NCBI GenBank assembly: GCA_001899065.1
Contig: MKUZ01000019.1
Span: 83,140 to 132,550 of the forward strand
Origin: Devosia sp. 66-22
Lineage (GTDB): Bacteria; Pseudomonadota; Alphaproteobacteria; Rhizobiales; Devosiaceae
Reading direction: 5' to 3'
Length of the DNA: 49,411 nucleotides
Position numbers and translations under genes: made by a program. Positions 42,257 through 49,411 of this stretch are shown here, piece by piece. Every line of letters starts with the position of its first letter. Positions within the stretch are counted from its first letter, which is position 1. Under the pieces are notes generated by a model. That model was not told where the DNA came from, did no database searches, and saw only the letters and a program-made list of their open reading frames with translations.

Positions 42257-42964
42257 ATGAAGCGTCACCTGATCGCGGCCCTTGCCGCCACTGCTCTCGC
42301 CCCCCTTCCCGCTCTCGCCTTTGCCGAAACCCGCACGCTCGACGTCGCCACCTTCCACGGCGTCGATGCCGCTTCGGGCATCCGCGCCGTCGTCAGCGGC
42401 GGCCAGCCGCTCTCGGTGGTGGCCGATGCCGCCAAGACGCAGGATCTGGACGACCTCCGCTATGAGGTGCGCGATGGCATCCTGCACCTGTGGTACCAAT
42501 GGACCATCGGTGACATCTTCGACTGGTCCGGTCGCGACATCACCATCACCATCGGTACCGAAGTTCTCGATGCGCTCGAGGCCAGCTCGGGCGCGTCGGT
42601 CGAGGCGACGGCGCTGATGGGCGAGGAGATCAGCCTCGAAGCCTCGAGCGGCGGCAGCATCAAGACCAACGCCATCGAAGGCATGGTCTATTCGATCGAA
42701 GCGAGCAGCGGCGCGCGCATCGAAACGTCGGGCCTGTGCACCAGTGCCAATGTCGAAGTCTCCTCCGGCGCGTCGATCGGCGCCAAGGAGCTCGACTGCG
42801 CCAAGGTCTCGCTCGAAGCGTCGAGCGGTGCGTCGGTCGAGATCACCGCCCGCGAGTCGATCGCGGCGGAAGTGTCGAGCGGCGGCCACGCCACGGTGTT
42901 CGGCAAGCCCGGCATCGAGAGCCTCGAAACCTCGAGCGGCGGCTCGGTCGACTTCCCCAGCTGA
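42257..42964 (+). CDS. Secreted DUF2807 (GIN domain) repeat protein
   Basis: A 235-aa protein with a signal peptide (MKRHLIAALAATALAPLPAL, cleavage near AFA) and a head-GIN/DUF2807 domain. FHGVDAASGIRAVVSGGQPL opens the mature part. From residue 105 the sequence repeats about every 17-20 residues on the theme EASSGASVEA, EASSGGSIKT, EASSGARIET, EVSSGASIGA, EASSGASVEI, EVSSGGHATV, ETSSGGSVDF. These are seven turns of a right-handed beta helix with serine-rich corners. Function of the family is unknown; an envelope or adhesion role is a guess. GGAGG precedes the start. Confidence 0.88.
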   Translation: MKRHLIAALAATALAPLPALAFAETRTLDVATFHGVDAASGIRAVVSGGQPLSVVADAAKTQDLDDLRYEVRDGILHLWYQWTIGDIFDWSGRDITITIGTEVLDALEASSGASVEATALMGEEISLEASSGGSIKTNAIEGMVYSIEASSGARIETSGLCTSANVEVSSGASIGAKELDCAKVSLEASSGASVEITARESIAAEVSSGGHATVFGKPGIESLETSSGGSVDFPS

Positions 42965-43031
42965 GCGCGCACTTGACGCCACCCGGGCGCGGGTCAACTC
43001 TTGGAGCGCAGTTCCACAGCGGGAGGACTAG

Positions 43032-43433
43032 ATGGCCAAGGGCACCAAGGACGATCCGTGGACGCTCAAGACGCCGCCGGGCACGTCGGATATCACCCTG
43101 TGGCGTGATCCCGACGCCAGCCCGCCGGCGCTCGTCTGCGTCGCGGGCGGCACGGAGCTGCGCTACCACATCAGCGCCCCCGAGGACCTTGCCGCGATGC
43201 TCAAGGCGCATGACGACTGGATGGAGCTGGGCAATGCCGACGAGCAGAAGGAGGCCAGGCCCGGCACCATCGAAGCCTGGGCCCGTGCACCGGACAATCC
43301 GAAGCGTGGCTGGTACGGCCTCAAGAAGGGACTGCGCGGCCGCTTCGCCAACTACGTGACGCCGGTGGCCGAGGCGCTCGGGCTTGTGGAGCTCGAGCAC
43401 AATCCCAAAAACAACCGCGCCCGCGCCAAGTAG
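43032..43433 (+). CDS. DUF6855-like conserved protein
   Basis: A 133-aa soluble protein. KGTKDDPWTLKTPPGTSDIT and LWRDPDASPPALVCVAGGTE followed by LRYHISAPEDLAAMLKAHDD and GTIEAWARAPDNPKRGWYGL match a widely distributed family of unknown function (I recall DUF6855). The C-terminus GLVELEHNPKNNRARAK is also typical. Start is ATG 43032 behind GGGAGGA. It stands between the DUF2807 and phosphodiesterase genes on the same strand. Confidence 0.75.
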   Translation: MAKGTKDDPWTLKTPPGTSDITLWRDPDASPPALVCVAGGTELRYHISAPEDLAAMLKAHDDWMELGNADEQKEARPGTIEAWARAPDNPKRGWYGLKKGLRGRFANYVTPVAEALGLVELEHNPKNNRARAK

Positions 43434-43485
43434 TCGCCGCAATTGGCTGCCCCTTTCGCCTCACTCGGGGCCAAGGGCGGGCGAC

Positions 43486-44460
43486 ATGTTTAAGAAAATT
43501 CTCATCGGCGTCGCCGTGTTCATCGCGGCTGTCTATCTGTGGAACGCGTCCTGGCTGGCCCCGGCGCAGACAGGCGAAACGCGCTTTGTTGCGCATCGCG
43601 GCGTGCATCAGAATTTCGACCTCACCGGCGTCGAGAACGACACCTGCACGGCCACGCGCATCCGCGAGCCGATCGTCGACGAGATCGAGAACACCATTCC
43701 CGCCATGCAGGCCGCCTTCGCCGCCGGGGCCGATTTCGTCGAGCTCGACGTGCACCCCACCACCGACGGCAAGCTCGCCGTGTTCCACGACTGGACGCTC
43801 GACTGCCGCACCGAGGGGAAAGGCGAGACCCGTTCGCACGACATGGCGTATCTGAAGACGCTGGACGTCGGCTACGGCTACACGCCCGACGACGGCAAGA
43901 CCTTCCCGCTGCGCGGCAAGGGCGTGGGCATGCTGCCCGAGCTTTCCGACGTGCTCACCGCCATGCCCGACAAGCGCTTTCTCGTGAACTACAAGTCCAA
44001 CGAGGAACGCGAAGGCGACATGCTGCGCGCCTTCATCGAGGCCAATCCGCAGTGGGAAACCGCCATCTGGGGCGTCTATGGCGGGGACGCGCCGACGATG
44101 CGCGCCAAGCAGCTCCTGCCCGATCTCAAGGCCTGGTCGCGCAAGGGGCTGATGTCGTGCCTGCTGCAATATGAGGGCTATGGCTGGACCGGCATCGTCC
44201 CCTCGGCCTGCCACAACACCATGGTCATGGTGCCCATCAACTATGCCTGGGCGCTGTGGGGCTGGCCCAACCGCTTCATCCAGCGCATGCGGGAAGCCGG
44301 TTCCGAGGTCATCCTGATCGGGCCGTTCTCGCCCGGCGACGCCGGCACCTCGGGCGTCGACACGCCGCAGGAGGCCGCCCTCGTGCCCAACGGCTTCCCC
44401 GGGCTGGTGTGGACCAACGAGATTGCGACAATTGCTCCCATTCTGCAGGCCGGAAACTGA
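43486..44460 (+). CDS. Glycerophosphodiester phosphodiesterase
   Basis: A 324-aa GDPD-fold enzyme. An N-terminal membrane anchor or signal (KKILIGVAVFIAAVYLWNAS) precedes RFVAHRGVHQNFDL, the catalytic HRG. ADFVELDVHPTTDGKLAVFH contains the metal-binding E and D and the second histidine (FHDWTLD). Further blocks are NYKSNEE and a C-terminal LVWTNE (Trp-Thr-Asn). It would hydrolyse glycerophosphodiesters to glycerol 3-phosphate and alcohol in the periplasm or at the outer face. ATG 43486. The extra loop at 45-60 (DTCTATRIREPI) is unusual. The TGA is part of the CTGACATGTCAG palindrome. Confidence 0.9.
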   Translation: MFKKILIGVAVFIAAVYLWNASWLAPAQTGETRFVAHRGVHQNFDLTGVENDTCTATRIREPIVDEIENTIPAMQAAFAAGADFVELDVHPTTDGKLAVFHDWTLDCRTEGKGETRSHDMAYLKTLDVGYGYTPDDGKTFPLRGKGVGMLPELSDVLTAMPDKRFLVNYKSNEEREGDMLRAFIEANPQWETAIWGVYGGDAPTMRAKQLLPDLKAWSRKGLMSCLLQYEGYGWTGIVPSACHNTMVMVPINYAWALWGWPNRFIQRMREAGSEVILIGPFSPGDAGTSGVDTPQEAALVPNGFPGLVWTNEIATIAPILQAGN

Positions 44461-44468
44461 CATGTCAG
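44457..44468. promoter_or_regulatory. Second copy of the CTGACATGTCAG palindrome
   Basis: A 12-base perfect palindrome CTGACATGTCAG, the exact core of the 16-base site at 31312-31327. It overlaps the phosphodiesterase stop codon and lies 73 bases before the EamA transporter start, in the range of a promoter. A second small palindrome GTATAC (44496-44501) is nearby. Confidence 0.5.
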
Positions 44469-44541
44469 CTATCGACGCGACTCCGGCTCGTACCGTATAC
44501 GTCGATCATTCCCCGCGACCGCTTACCTCCGGATCGTCCAG

Positions 44542-45540
44542 ATGCCGCCCGGCGTCCTTTATGCCTTTGCCGCCTACGCGCTCTATTCGTGCTGCGACGC
44601 CATCATCAAGGGATTGGGTCACGGCCTGTCCGTCTATGAGCTGGCGTTCTTCACGACGCTTTTCTCGCTCGTTCCGGTCTTCCTGACCACGCCCAAAGGC
44701 GAGAACTGGCTGTACTTCTGGAAGCTCAAGAACCCGCTGCTGGTGCATCTGCGCGGCGTCAGCGGCGTGCTGGGGAACCTGTGCATTATCTTCGCCTTCG
44801 TCACCATCCCGCTGGCCGAGGCCTATTCGATCGCCTTCCTCGCGCCGATCTTCATCGTGCTGATCTCGGTGACGGTACTCAAGGAAACGGTCAGCCTGCC
44901 GCGCTGGCTGATCCTCGCGGCGAGCTTCATCGGCGTGCTGATCGTGGTGCGTCCCGGCTTCCGCGACCTGAGCCTGGGGCACCTGGCGGCGCTCGGCTCC
45001 GCCTTCTTCGGCGCCATCACCACCACGGTGCTGCGCCGCGTCGCCAAGGAGGAGACCCGCGTCAGCCTCATCGGCATGGCCACGCTCTATATCGTCGTCG
45101 TCAACGGCACGCTCATGCTTGTCACCGGCGCCGTCCGGGTGCCGACCTGGACCGAGCTCGCCTGGCTGATGCTGATCGGCGCCCTGGGCGGCACCGGCAA
45201 CATGCTGTTCATCGCCGCGACGCGCGCCGTGCAGGCGAGCCGGATCGCGCCGCTGCAATATTCGCAGATCTTCTGGGCGATCCTGTTCGGCGCGGTGTTC
45301 TACTACGAATACCCCGACGCCGTGGGCATTGTGGGGCTGTTCGTCATCGTGATCGCCGGCATCCTCAATGTGCTGAGCGGCGATGCGCGGCTGCGCATCT
45401 TCTCGCGCAATGCACCGGCCGGCGCCGGACCGTCGACACTGCGCGAGGCCGAGCGCGCCGCCGCCATGCAGGCGCCCGACACGCCGCTCGAAGACCCCAT
45501 TGCCGGGGCCTCCGAGGCGACCGCCTCCTCAGAGCGCTGA
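44542..45540 (+). CDS. EamA/DMT-family transporter
   Basis: A 332-aa protein with ten predicted helices in two EamA repeats (PF00892). It starts [20 protein letters not shown], and the first repeat ends [12 protein letters not shown], the usual close of an EamA domain. The second has [18 protein letters not shown] and [20 protein letters not shown]. Such carriers move amino acids, nucleotides or drugs. The C-terminal 45 residues are a cytoplasmic tail. Its last 12 bases overlap the end of alaS on the opposite strand. The start has weak support and no ribosome site. Confidence 0.88.
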   Translation: MPPGVLYAFAAYALYSCCDAIIKGLGHGLSVYELAFFTTLFSLVPVFLTTPKGENWLYFWKLKNPLLVHLRGVSGVLGNLCIIFAFVTIPLAEAYSIAFLAPIFIVLISVTVLKETVSLPRWLILAASFIGVLIVVRPGFRDLSLGHLAALGSAFFGAITTTVLRRVAKEETRVSLIGMATLYIVVVNGTLMLVTGAVRVPTWTELAWLMLIGALGGTGNMLFIAATRAVQASRIAPLQYSQIFWAILFGAVFYYEYPDAVGIVGLFVIVIAGILNVLSGDARLRIFSRNAPAGAGPSTLREAERAAAMQAPDTPLEDPIAGASEATASSER

Positions 45541-48183
45541 ACGCACCGCCGCGATCGCGGCCTCGGCCTTGCTGCCATCCGGCCCGCCGCCCTGCGCCAT
45601 GTCGGGACGGCCGCCGCCGCCCTGCCCGCCCAGCGCCACCGTCGCGTGCTTGATCAGCTCGGCCGCCGAGTGCCTGCCGACGAGATCGTCGGTGACGCCG
45701 ATCGCGACGGTGCCCTTGCCGTCCTCGCCCTTGAGCACCAGCGCTACGACGCCCGAGCCGAGCTTCTTCTTTTCGACGTCGACGAGGCCGCGCAGATCCT
45801 TGGCCGCCACGCCCTCGATGGCGCGGCCGACAAAGGCGGTGCCGTTGACGGTCTCGGCCGCCGGCGCTGCCGCGCCCGTGCCGCTGCCGCCCAGCGCCAG
45901 CTTCTTCTGCGCCTCGCTCAGCGCCCGCTCGGACTTCTTGAGGTTGTCCTGCAGCGCCTCGATGCGGTTGAGGATTTCGGCCGGCGTCGTGCGCAGCACA
46001 TCGGCGGCGCTTGCCACGAGGTTGGTGTTGGTGCGCGCGTGGTGCCGGGCCCCCTTGGCCGTCAGCGCCTCGAGCCGGCGGACCCCGGCGGCCACGCCGG
46101 AATCGCTGAGCACGGTGATGAGCCCGATGTCGCCGGTGCGGTTCACATGCGTGCCGCCGCACAGTTCCACCGACCAGCCCACGGCGTTGCCGGTGGGATC
46201 GCCCATCGACACCACGCGCACCTCGTCGCCATATTTCTCGCCGAACAGCGCCCGCGCGCCACTCTCCTTGGCCTCCTCGACCCCCATCAGGCGGGTCTCG
46301 ACCTTGGAGTTCTGCAGCACGATATCGTTGGCGATGTCCTCGACCTGCGTCAGCTCCTGCACCGTCATGGGCTTGGTGTGCACGAAGTCGAAGCGCAGCC
46401 GGTCCGGCGTCACCAGCGACCCCTTCTGCGCCACGTGATCGCCCAGCACCAGCCGCAGCGCTTCATGCAGCAGGTGCGTCGCCGAGTGGTTGGCCCGGAT
46501 CGCCGAGCGGCGGTCGTGGCTGACGATGAGCGCCAGCGGCGTGCCGACTTTCAGCGCGCCGGCGGTGACCTTGACCTTGTGGCCGAAGACGCCGTTGGTC
46601 TTGACCGTGTCGAGCACCTCGGCACCGGCGCCTTCGCCGGTCAGCGTGCCGGTGTCGCCCACCTGGCCGCCGCTTTCGCCGTAGAACGGGGTCTGGTTGA
46701 GGACGACGAAGCCCTCCTCGCCCTCGTTGAGCGCCTCGACCATCTGGCCGCCCCTGATCAGCGCCGTGACGACGCCTTCGGCGGTCTCGGTCTCATAGCC
46801 CAGGAACTCGGTCGGCCCGACCTTGTCGGCCACCGCGAACCACACCTTGTCCTCGCCCGCCTCGCCCGAGCCGGCCCAGCTCTTGCGCGCTTCGGCGCGC
46901 TGGCGGGCCATCGCGTCCTCGAAGCCCGAGAGGTCGACGTGGATGTCGCGCAGGCGCAGCGCGTCTTGCGTCAGGTCGAGCGGGAAGCCGTAGGTGTCAT
47001 AGAGCTTGAACGCGGTGACGCCGTCGAGCATGTCGCCCTTGCCCAGCTCCTTGGTCGCGTCCTCGAGGATCGCGAGGCCACGGCCCAGCGTCTTCAAGAA
47101 CCGCTGCTCTTCGAGCCGCACGGTCTCCTCGATCATCTGCTCGCCGCGCACCAGCTCGGGATAGGCCTGGCCCATCTCGCGCACCAGCGTGGGCACGATG
47201 CGGTGAATTGCCGGCTCGTTCGAGCCGAGCAGCGTTGCATGCCGCATGGCGCGGCGCATGATGCGGCGCAGCACATAGCCGCGGCCCTCGTTGGACGGCA
47301 GTACGCCTTCGGCGATGAGGAACGACATCGAGCGCAGGTGATCGGCGACGACGCGCAGCGAGGCGAGCCCGCCCTCATCGAGCCCCTTGAGGCTCACGCC
47401 GGTAACCTGCGCGGCGGAATCGATCAGCGCCCGGAACAGGTCGATCTCGTAATTGTTGTTGGTCCCCTGCATCACCGCGGCGACGCGCTCGAGCCCCGAG
47501 CCGGTGTCCACCGACGGCTTGGGCAGCTTGACGCGGCTGCCATCGGGCAGCTGCTCGAACTGCATGAATACGAGGTTCCAGATTTCGACGAAGCGGTCGC
47601 CATCTTCCTCGGGCGTGCCCGGCGGGCCGCCCCAGTACTTGTCGCCATGATCGTAGAAGATTTCCGAGCACGGACCGCAGGGGCCCGTATCGCCCATCTG
47701 CCAGAAGTTGGATTTGGCGCCGAGCCGGACGATGCGATCCTCGGGCAGGCCCGCGATCTTCTTCCACAGCTCCATCGCCTCGTCGTCGTCTTCGTAGATG
47801 GTCGCCGTCAGCTTGTCCTTGGGCAGGCCCCACTCCTTGGTGAGCAGGTCCCAGGCCAGCGTGATCGCTTCGTCCTTGAAATAGTCGCCGAACGAGAAAT
47901 TGCCGAGCATCTCGAAGAAGGTGTGATGCCGCGCGGTGAAGCCGACATTGTCGAGATCGTTGTGCTTGCCGCCGGCACGCACGCATTTCTGCGCCGTCGT
48001 CGCCCGGTTGTAGGGGCGTTTTTCGAGGCCGGTGAAGACGTTCTTGAACTGCACCATGCCGGCATTGGTGAACATCAGCGTGGGGTCGTTGCGCGGCACC
48101 AGCGGCGATGAGGCCACGGCTTCATGCCCGTTCTTCTCGAAGAAGCCCAGGAAGGAAGACCGGATGTCGTTCACGCTCTGCAT
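45529..48183 (-). CDS. alaS: Alanyl-tRNA synthetase
   Basis: An 884-aa class II synthetase, full length. N-terminal catalytic core: [40 protein letters not shown] (motif 2 region), [20 protein letters not shown]. Editing domain zinc ligands are [10 protein letters not shown] (HxxxH, at ATHLLHEAL) and [13 protein letters not shown] (CxxxH), and the C-Ala domain at the end starts near [11 protein letters not shown]. It charges tRNA-Ala and clears Ser/Gly errors. ATG 48183 is the expected start ([15 protein letters not shown]). The leader has a 6-bp stem GGCGGC-CAAA-GCCGCC at 48209-48224 but no T-box. The gene extends 12 bases into the EamA 3' end. Confidence 0.96.
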   Translation of the reverse strand: MQSVNDIRSSFLGFFEKNGHEAVASSPLVPRNDPTLMFTNAGMVQFKNVFTGLEKRPYNRATTAQKCVRAGGKHNDLDNVGFTARHHTFFEMLGNFSFGDYFKDEAITLAWDLLTKEWGLPKDKLTATIYEDDDEAMELWKKIAGLPEDRIVRLGAKSNFWQMGDTGPCGPCSEIFYDHGDKYWGGPPGTPEEDGDRFVEIWNLVFMQFEQLPDGSRVKLPKPSVDTGSGLERVAAVMQGTNNNYEIDLFRALIDSAAQVTGVSLKGLDEGGLASLRVVADHLRSMSFLIAEGVLPSNEGRGYVLRRIMRRAMRHATLLGSNEPAIHRIVPTLVREMGQAYPELVRGEQMIEETVRLEEQRFLKTLGRGLAILEDATKELGKGDMLDGVTAFKLYDTYGFPLDLTQDALRLRDIHVDLSGFEDAMARQRAEARKSWAGSGEAGEDKVWFAVADKVGPTEFLGYETETAEGVVTALIRGGQMVEALNEGEEGFVVLNQTPFYGESGGQVGDTGTLTGEGAGAEVLDTVKTNGVFGHKVKVTAGALKVGTPLALIVSHDRRSAIRANHSATHLLHEALRLVLGDHVAQKGSLVTPDRLRFDFVHTKPMTVQELTQVEDIANDIVLQNSKVETRLMGVEEAKESGARALFGEKYGDEVRVVSMGDPTGNAVGWSVELCGGTHVNRTGDIGLITVLSDSGVAAGVRRLEALTAKGARHHARTNTNLVASAADVLRTTPAEILNRIEALQDNLKKSERALSEAQKKLALGGSGTGAAAPAAETVNGTAFVGRAIEGVAAKDLRGLVDVEKKKLGSGVVALVLKGEDGKGTVAIGVTDDLVGRHSAAELIKHATVALGGQGGGGRPDMAQGGGPDGSKAEAAIAAVRSAL

Positions 48184-48321
48184 GGCGAAGGCTCGTTCAC
48201 AAGAAAAGGGCGGCCAAAGCCGCCGGTTGTCATCGGAAAAGCCTTCTATCGCGGGGGTTGTCGCCATGTCCAGCGCGGCGGCCAGATCACAGCATGGTCC
48301 CCCCCCACCCACCGCTTTCAT

Positions 48322-48393
48322 CCCGCGCAAGCGGGGACCAAACCCTCACCACCTACCGCCCCTCGTCCGTCATGGCCGGGCGAAGAGCCGGCC
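48322..48393. repeat. REP-like palindromes upstream of alaS
   Basis: Two short GC hairpins of a type common in alphaproteobacterial intergenic DNA: CCCGC with GCGGG around GCAA (48322-48336), and GGCCGG (48374-48379) with CCGGCC (48388-48393). The second lies in a line reading GTCATGGCCGGGCGAAGAGC, similar to dispersed REP sequences I know from related genomes. No transposase is adjacent. Confidence 0.55.
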
Positions 48394-48439
48394 ACCCAGC
48401 CGGGGGATGCGTCGCACCCTGTGCAAAACCCCATCAGTT

Positions 48440-48454
48440 TGACTCGCGGAGTCA
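48440..48454. repeat. TGACTC-GCG-GAGTCA hairpin
   Basis: Perfect 6-bp arms (48440-48445 and 48449-48454) with a three-base loop. Followed at about 48476 by CCCCGATTTTGGGG. Part of the hairpin-rich segment upstream of alaS. Confidence 0.5.
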
Positions 48455-48662
48455 CCAGCATTCCCAGGCCTCACACCCCGATTTTGGGGCACCTTACGCA
48501 CGGTACTTCCGACCGGGCGTATACTCCTCCTCACTGCGCCTTCATCGAGCGACTCGAGACGAACGGGCGGGGACGCAGGGCCGGGTGGTGCGAGGGTCGC
48601 CTCGCACCCGGCGGGACAGAGCGGATCGTGCGGGCAGCTTCCTGCGCCCGGGGTCCGGCGCA

Positions 48663-48688
48663 GATGATGGTCATGATCGACCATCATC
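48663..48688. repeat. Perfect 10-bp hairpin GATGATGGTC / GACCATCATC
   Basis: GATGATGGTC (48663-48672), six-base loop ATGATC, GACCATCATC (48679-48688). No U tract follows on either strand, so it is not a terminator. Could be a protein binding site or part of an RNA. Confidence 0.6.
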
Positions 48689-48791
48689 GCGGAGCGGGTA
48701 GGCGGATCGTCGCCCCATCCCTCCAGAGCGGCGCCGCGCCAGCACTCAAGGGCAGCCACCTCTCCCCTCTGACCGTCCAAGCTCCCGGATC

Positions 48792-48857
48792 GCGAGGCGG
48801 GACCAATGGTCCCTTACTTCGCCGGACTAACCGGCTGGACCCACGGTCCCGCCTCGC
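48792..48857. repeat. 13-bp inverted repeat with nested stems
   Basis: GCGAGGCGGGACC (48792-48804) and GGTCCCGCCTCGC (48845-48857) are exact complements across 40 bases. Inside, GGGACC-AAT-GGTCCC (48799-48813) and GGACC-CAC-GGTCC (48837-48849) offer competing pairings, and GCCGG with CCGGC makes a central stem. The pattern allows two exclusive foldings. It lies 150 bases left of the transposase. Confidence 0.6.
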
Positions 48858-48974
48858 CGCTCCCTTGCCCACAGGGCGAAGGAGCATCCCCCAAACCCGG
48901 GAGCCCAAGGGCGGCCCCGCGGGCGCGCTCGATCGCATTTCGCGCTCTCATTTGCTCTTGAGGGTCATATCCCC

Positions 48975-49003
48975 TTGAAACATGTAAACAGACGACCTAT
49001 ATA
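48975..49003 (+). promoter_or_regulatory. Near-consensus sigma-70 promoter of the transposase
   Basis: TTGAAA (48975-48980), 17 bases, TATATA (48998-49003). The ATG of the transposase is at 49010, seven bases after the -10 box, where transcription should start. The message would therefore be leaderless or nearly so, and no ribosome site is seen before the ATG. Confidence 0.68.
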
Positions 49004-49009
49004 GAATGC

Positions 49010-49411
49010 ATGAGCACGAAGCGCACGCCGACAGTCGTCCAGTTCATGAAGCGGTTCCCCGACGAGGCCGCCTGTCTTGAGCACCTGAAGCGCATTCGCT
49101 TCGGTGAGCGGCACACCTGCGAGAAGTGCGGCAAGGACGCCGCCTTCTACCGCGTGAGCACCCGCCGCGCTTACTCGTGCGAGCATTGCGGCTACCAGAT
49201 TTACCCGACCGCCGGTACGCCGTTCGAGAACACCCGGACGCCCCTTCAGGACTGGTTCTGGGTCATGTTCATGTTCTGCACGACCCGCAACGGCGTTGCC
49301 GCCAAGGAGGTCCAGCGCCAGCTTGGCGTGACGTATAAAACGGCTTGGCGCATGTGCAACCTGATCCGCCAGTACATGGGCTATGTCGACGGCGACAACC
49401 GCCTCGGCGGG
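49010..49411 (+). CDS. IS1595-family transposase, 3' part cut off
   Basis: The first 134 codons of an ISXO2-like/IS1595 transposase; it continues past the right edge. It starts MSTKRTPTVVQFMKRFPDEA and has an N-terminal zinc ribbon with two CxxC pairs (CEKCGKDAAFYRVSTRRAYS and CEHCGYQIYPTAGTPFENTR) followed by a helix-turn-helix (VAAKEVQRQLGVTYKTAWRM). The DDE nuclease domain would begin about where the window ends (YVDGDNRLGG). The IS left end is not visible as a clear inverted repeat in 48940-49009. Intactness cannot be judged. Confidence 0.88.
   Translation, partial: MSTKRTPTVVQFMKRFPDEAACLEHLKRIRFGERHTCEKCGKDAAFYRVSTRRAYSCEHCGYQIYPTAGTPFENTRTPLQDWFWVMFMFCTTRNGVAAKEVQRQLGVTYKTAWRMCNLIRQYMGYVDGDNRLGG

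Larger units (their letters stand above)
48184..49009. other. 826-bp region without a credible gene, rich in hairpins
   Basis: No frame here has a ribosome site, family resemblance or coding-like composition. The longest open frames on each strand (up to 284 codons) are arginine- and proline-rich and broken by hairpins. Visible structures: REP-like stems (48322-48393), TGACTC-GCG-GAGTCA (48440-48454), an imperfect stem at 48581-48611, a perfect 10-bp stem at 48663-48688, and a 13-bp inverted repeat at 48792-48857 enclosing two smaller stems. The left edge must hold the alaS promoter and the right edge the transposase promoter. It could encode a structured RNA or be the flank of a mobile element; I cannot choose. 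Confidence 0.6.

Noticed and set aside
44462-44686. ATG frame starting in the CTGACATGTCAG palindrome before the EamA gene
   Set aside because: Overlaps the EamA coding start in a different frame and shows no recognisable composition.
45646-48111. Antisense frame of 821 codons within alaS
   Set aside because: The opposite strand is an unmistakable AlaRS; the antisense product is Leu/Arg/His-rich with no domain.
48209-48224. T-box or attenuator for alaS
   Set aside because: Only a 6-bp stem; no T-box signature and such control is rare in Proteobacteria.
48370-48780. 136-codon minus frame in the same region
   Set aside because: Contains REP-like palindromes; typical false ORF in repeat DNA.
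48124-48978. 284-codon frame upstream of alaS
   Set aside because: Runs through alaS start and several hairpins; proline and arginine rich, no ribosome site, no family.

Overview
The window is GC-rich chromosomal DNA from an alphaproteobacterium. I infer order Hyphomicrobiales, probably a Devosia-like lineage. The grounds are the marker set DUF1476 - purC - purS - purQ - purL - bolA - grxD, a zeta-type ATPase inhibitor (DUF1476), an SbmA/BacA-type peptide transporter and the codon usage. No tRNA, rRNA, CRISPR array or prophage is visible. A partial IS1595-type transposase runs off the right end.

Positions 1-18300 hold the late-middle steps of purine synthesis (PurC, then the three-part FGAM synthetase PurS/PurQ/PurL), followed by the Fe-S partner pair BolA and monothiol glutaredoxin. 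The pur genes are not contiguous. Blocks of unrelated genes separate them: a Tat/Sec-type agmatine deiminase-like enzyme, MotA/MotB, a glycosyltransferase-acyltransferase locus flanked by two paralogous micropeptides (27 and 29 aa), a LysE exporter, an rRNA/tRNA methyltransferase, a Pr6Pr membrane protein with a coupled 38-aa microprotein and a DUF2237 protein, and a two-component system.

Positions 18300-31300 are accessory in character: a GyrI-like domain protein, a Dabb protein, two MFS carriers, a RES/Xre toxin-antitoxin pair, a methyltransferase, an inositol-phosphatase-like protein, a RidA/TetR divergent pair with two clear palindromic operators, TtcA, SbmA/BacA, a HigBA toxin-antitoxin cassette lying between two near-identical terminators, ribosomal protein S4 and another MFS exporter.

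Positions 31300-45540 hold an SpoU RNA methyltransferase, a MASE1-GGDEF diguanylate cyclase, two paralogous GNATs, a GFA protein fused by overlaps to two TfoX-N paralogs, an SRPBCC/membrane-protein pair behind a palindromic operator, an FAD oxidoreductase coupled to a frameshifted SDR, a MarR-FabF pair, isocitrate dehydrogenase, a DUF2807 repeat protein, a DUF6855-like protein, a glycerophosphodiesterase and an EamA transporter.

Positions 45529-49411 hold alaS on the minus strand. After it comes about 0.8 kb without a credible gene but rich in hairpins and REP-like palindromes, and then the truncated transposase with a near-consensus promoter placed for a leaderless message. The most unusual signals are the micropeptide pair around the glycosyltransferase, the direct-repeat-bounded higBA cassette, and several small operator systems.
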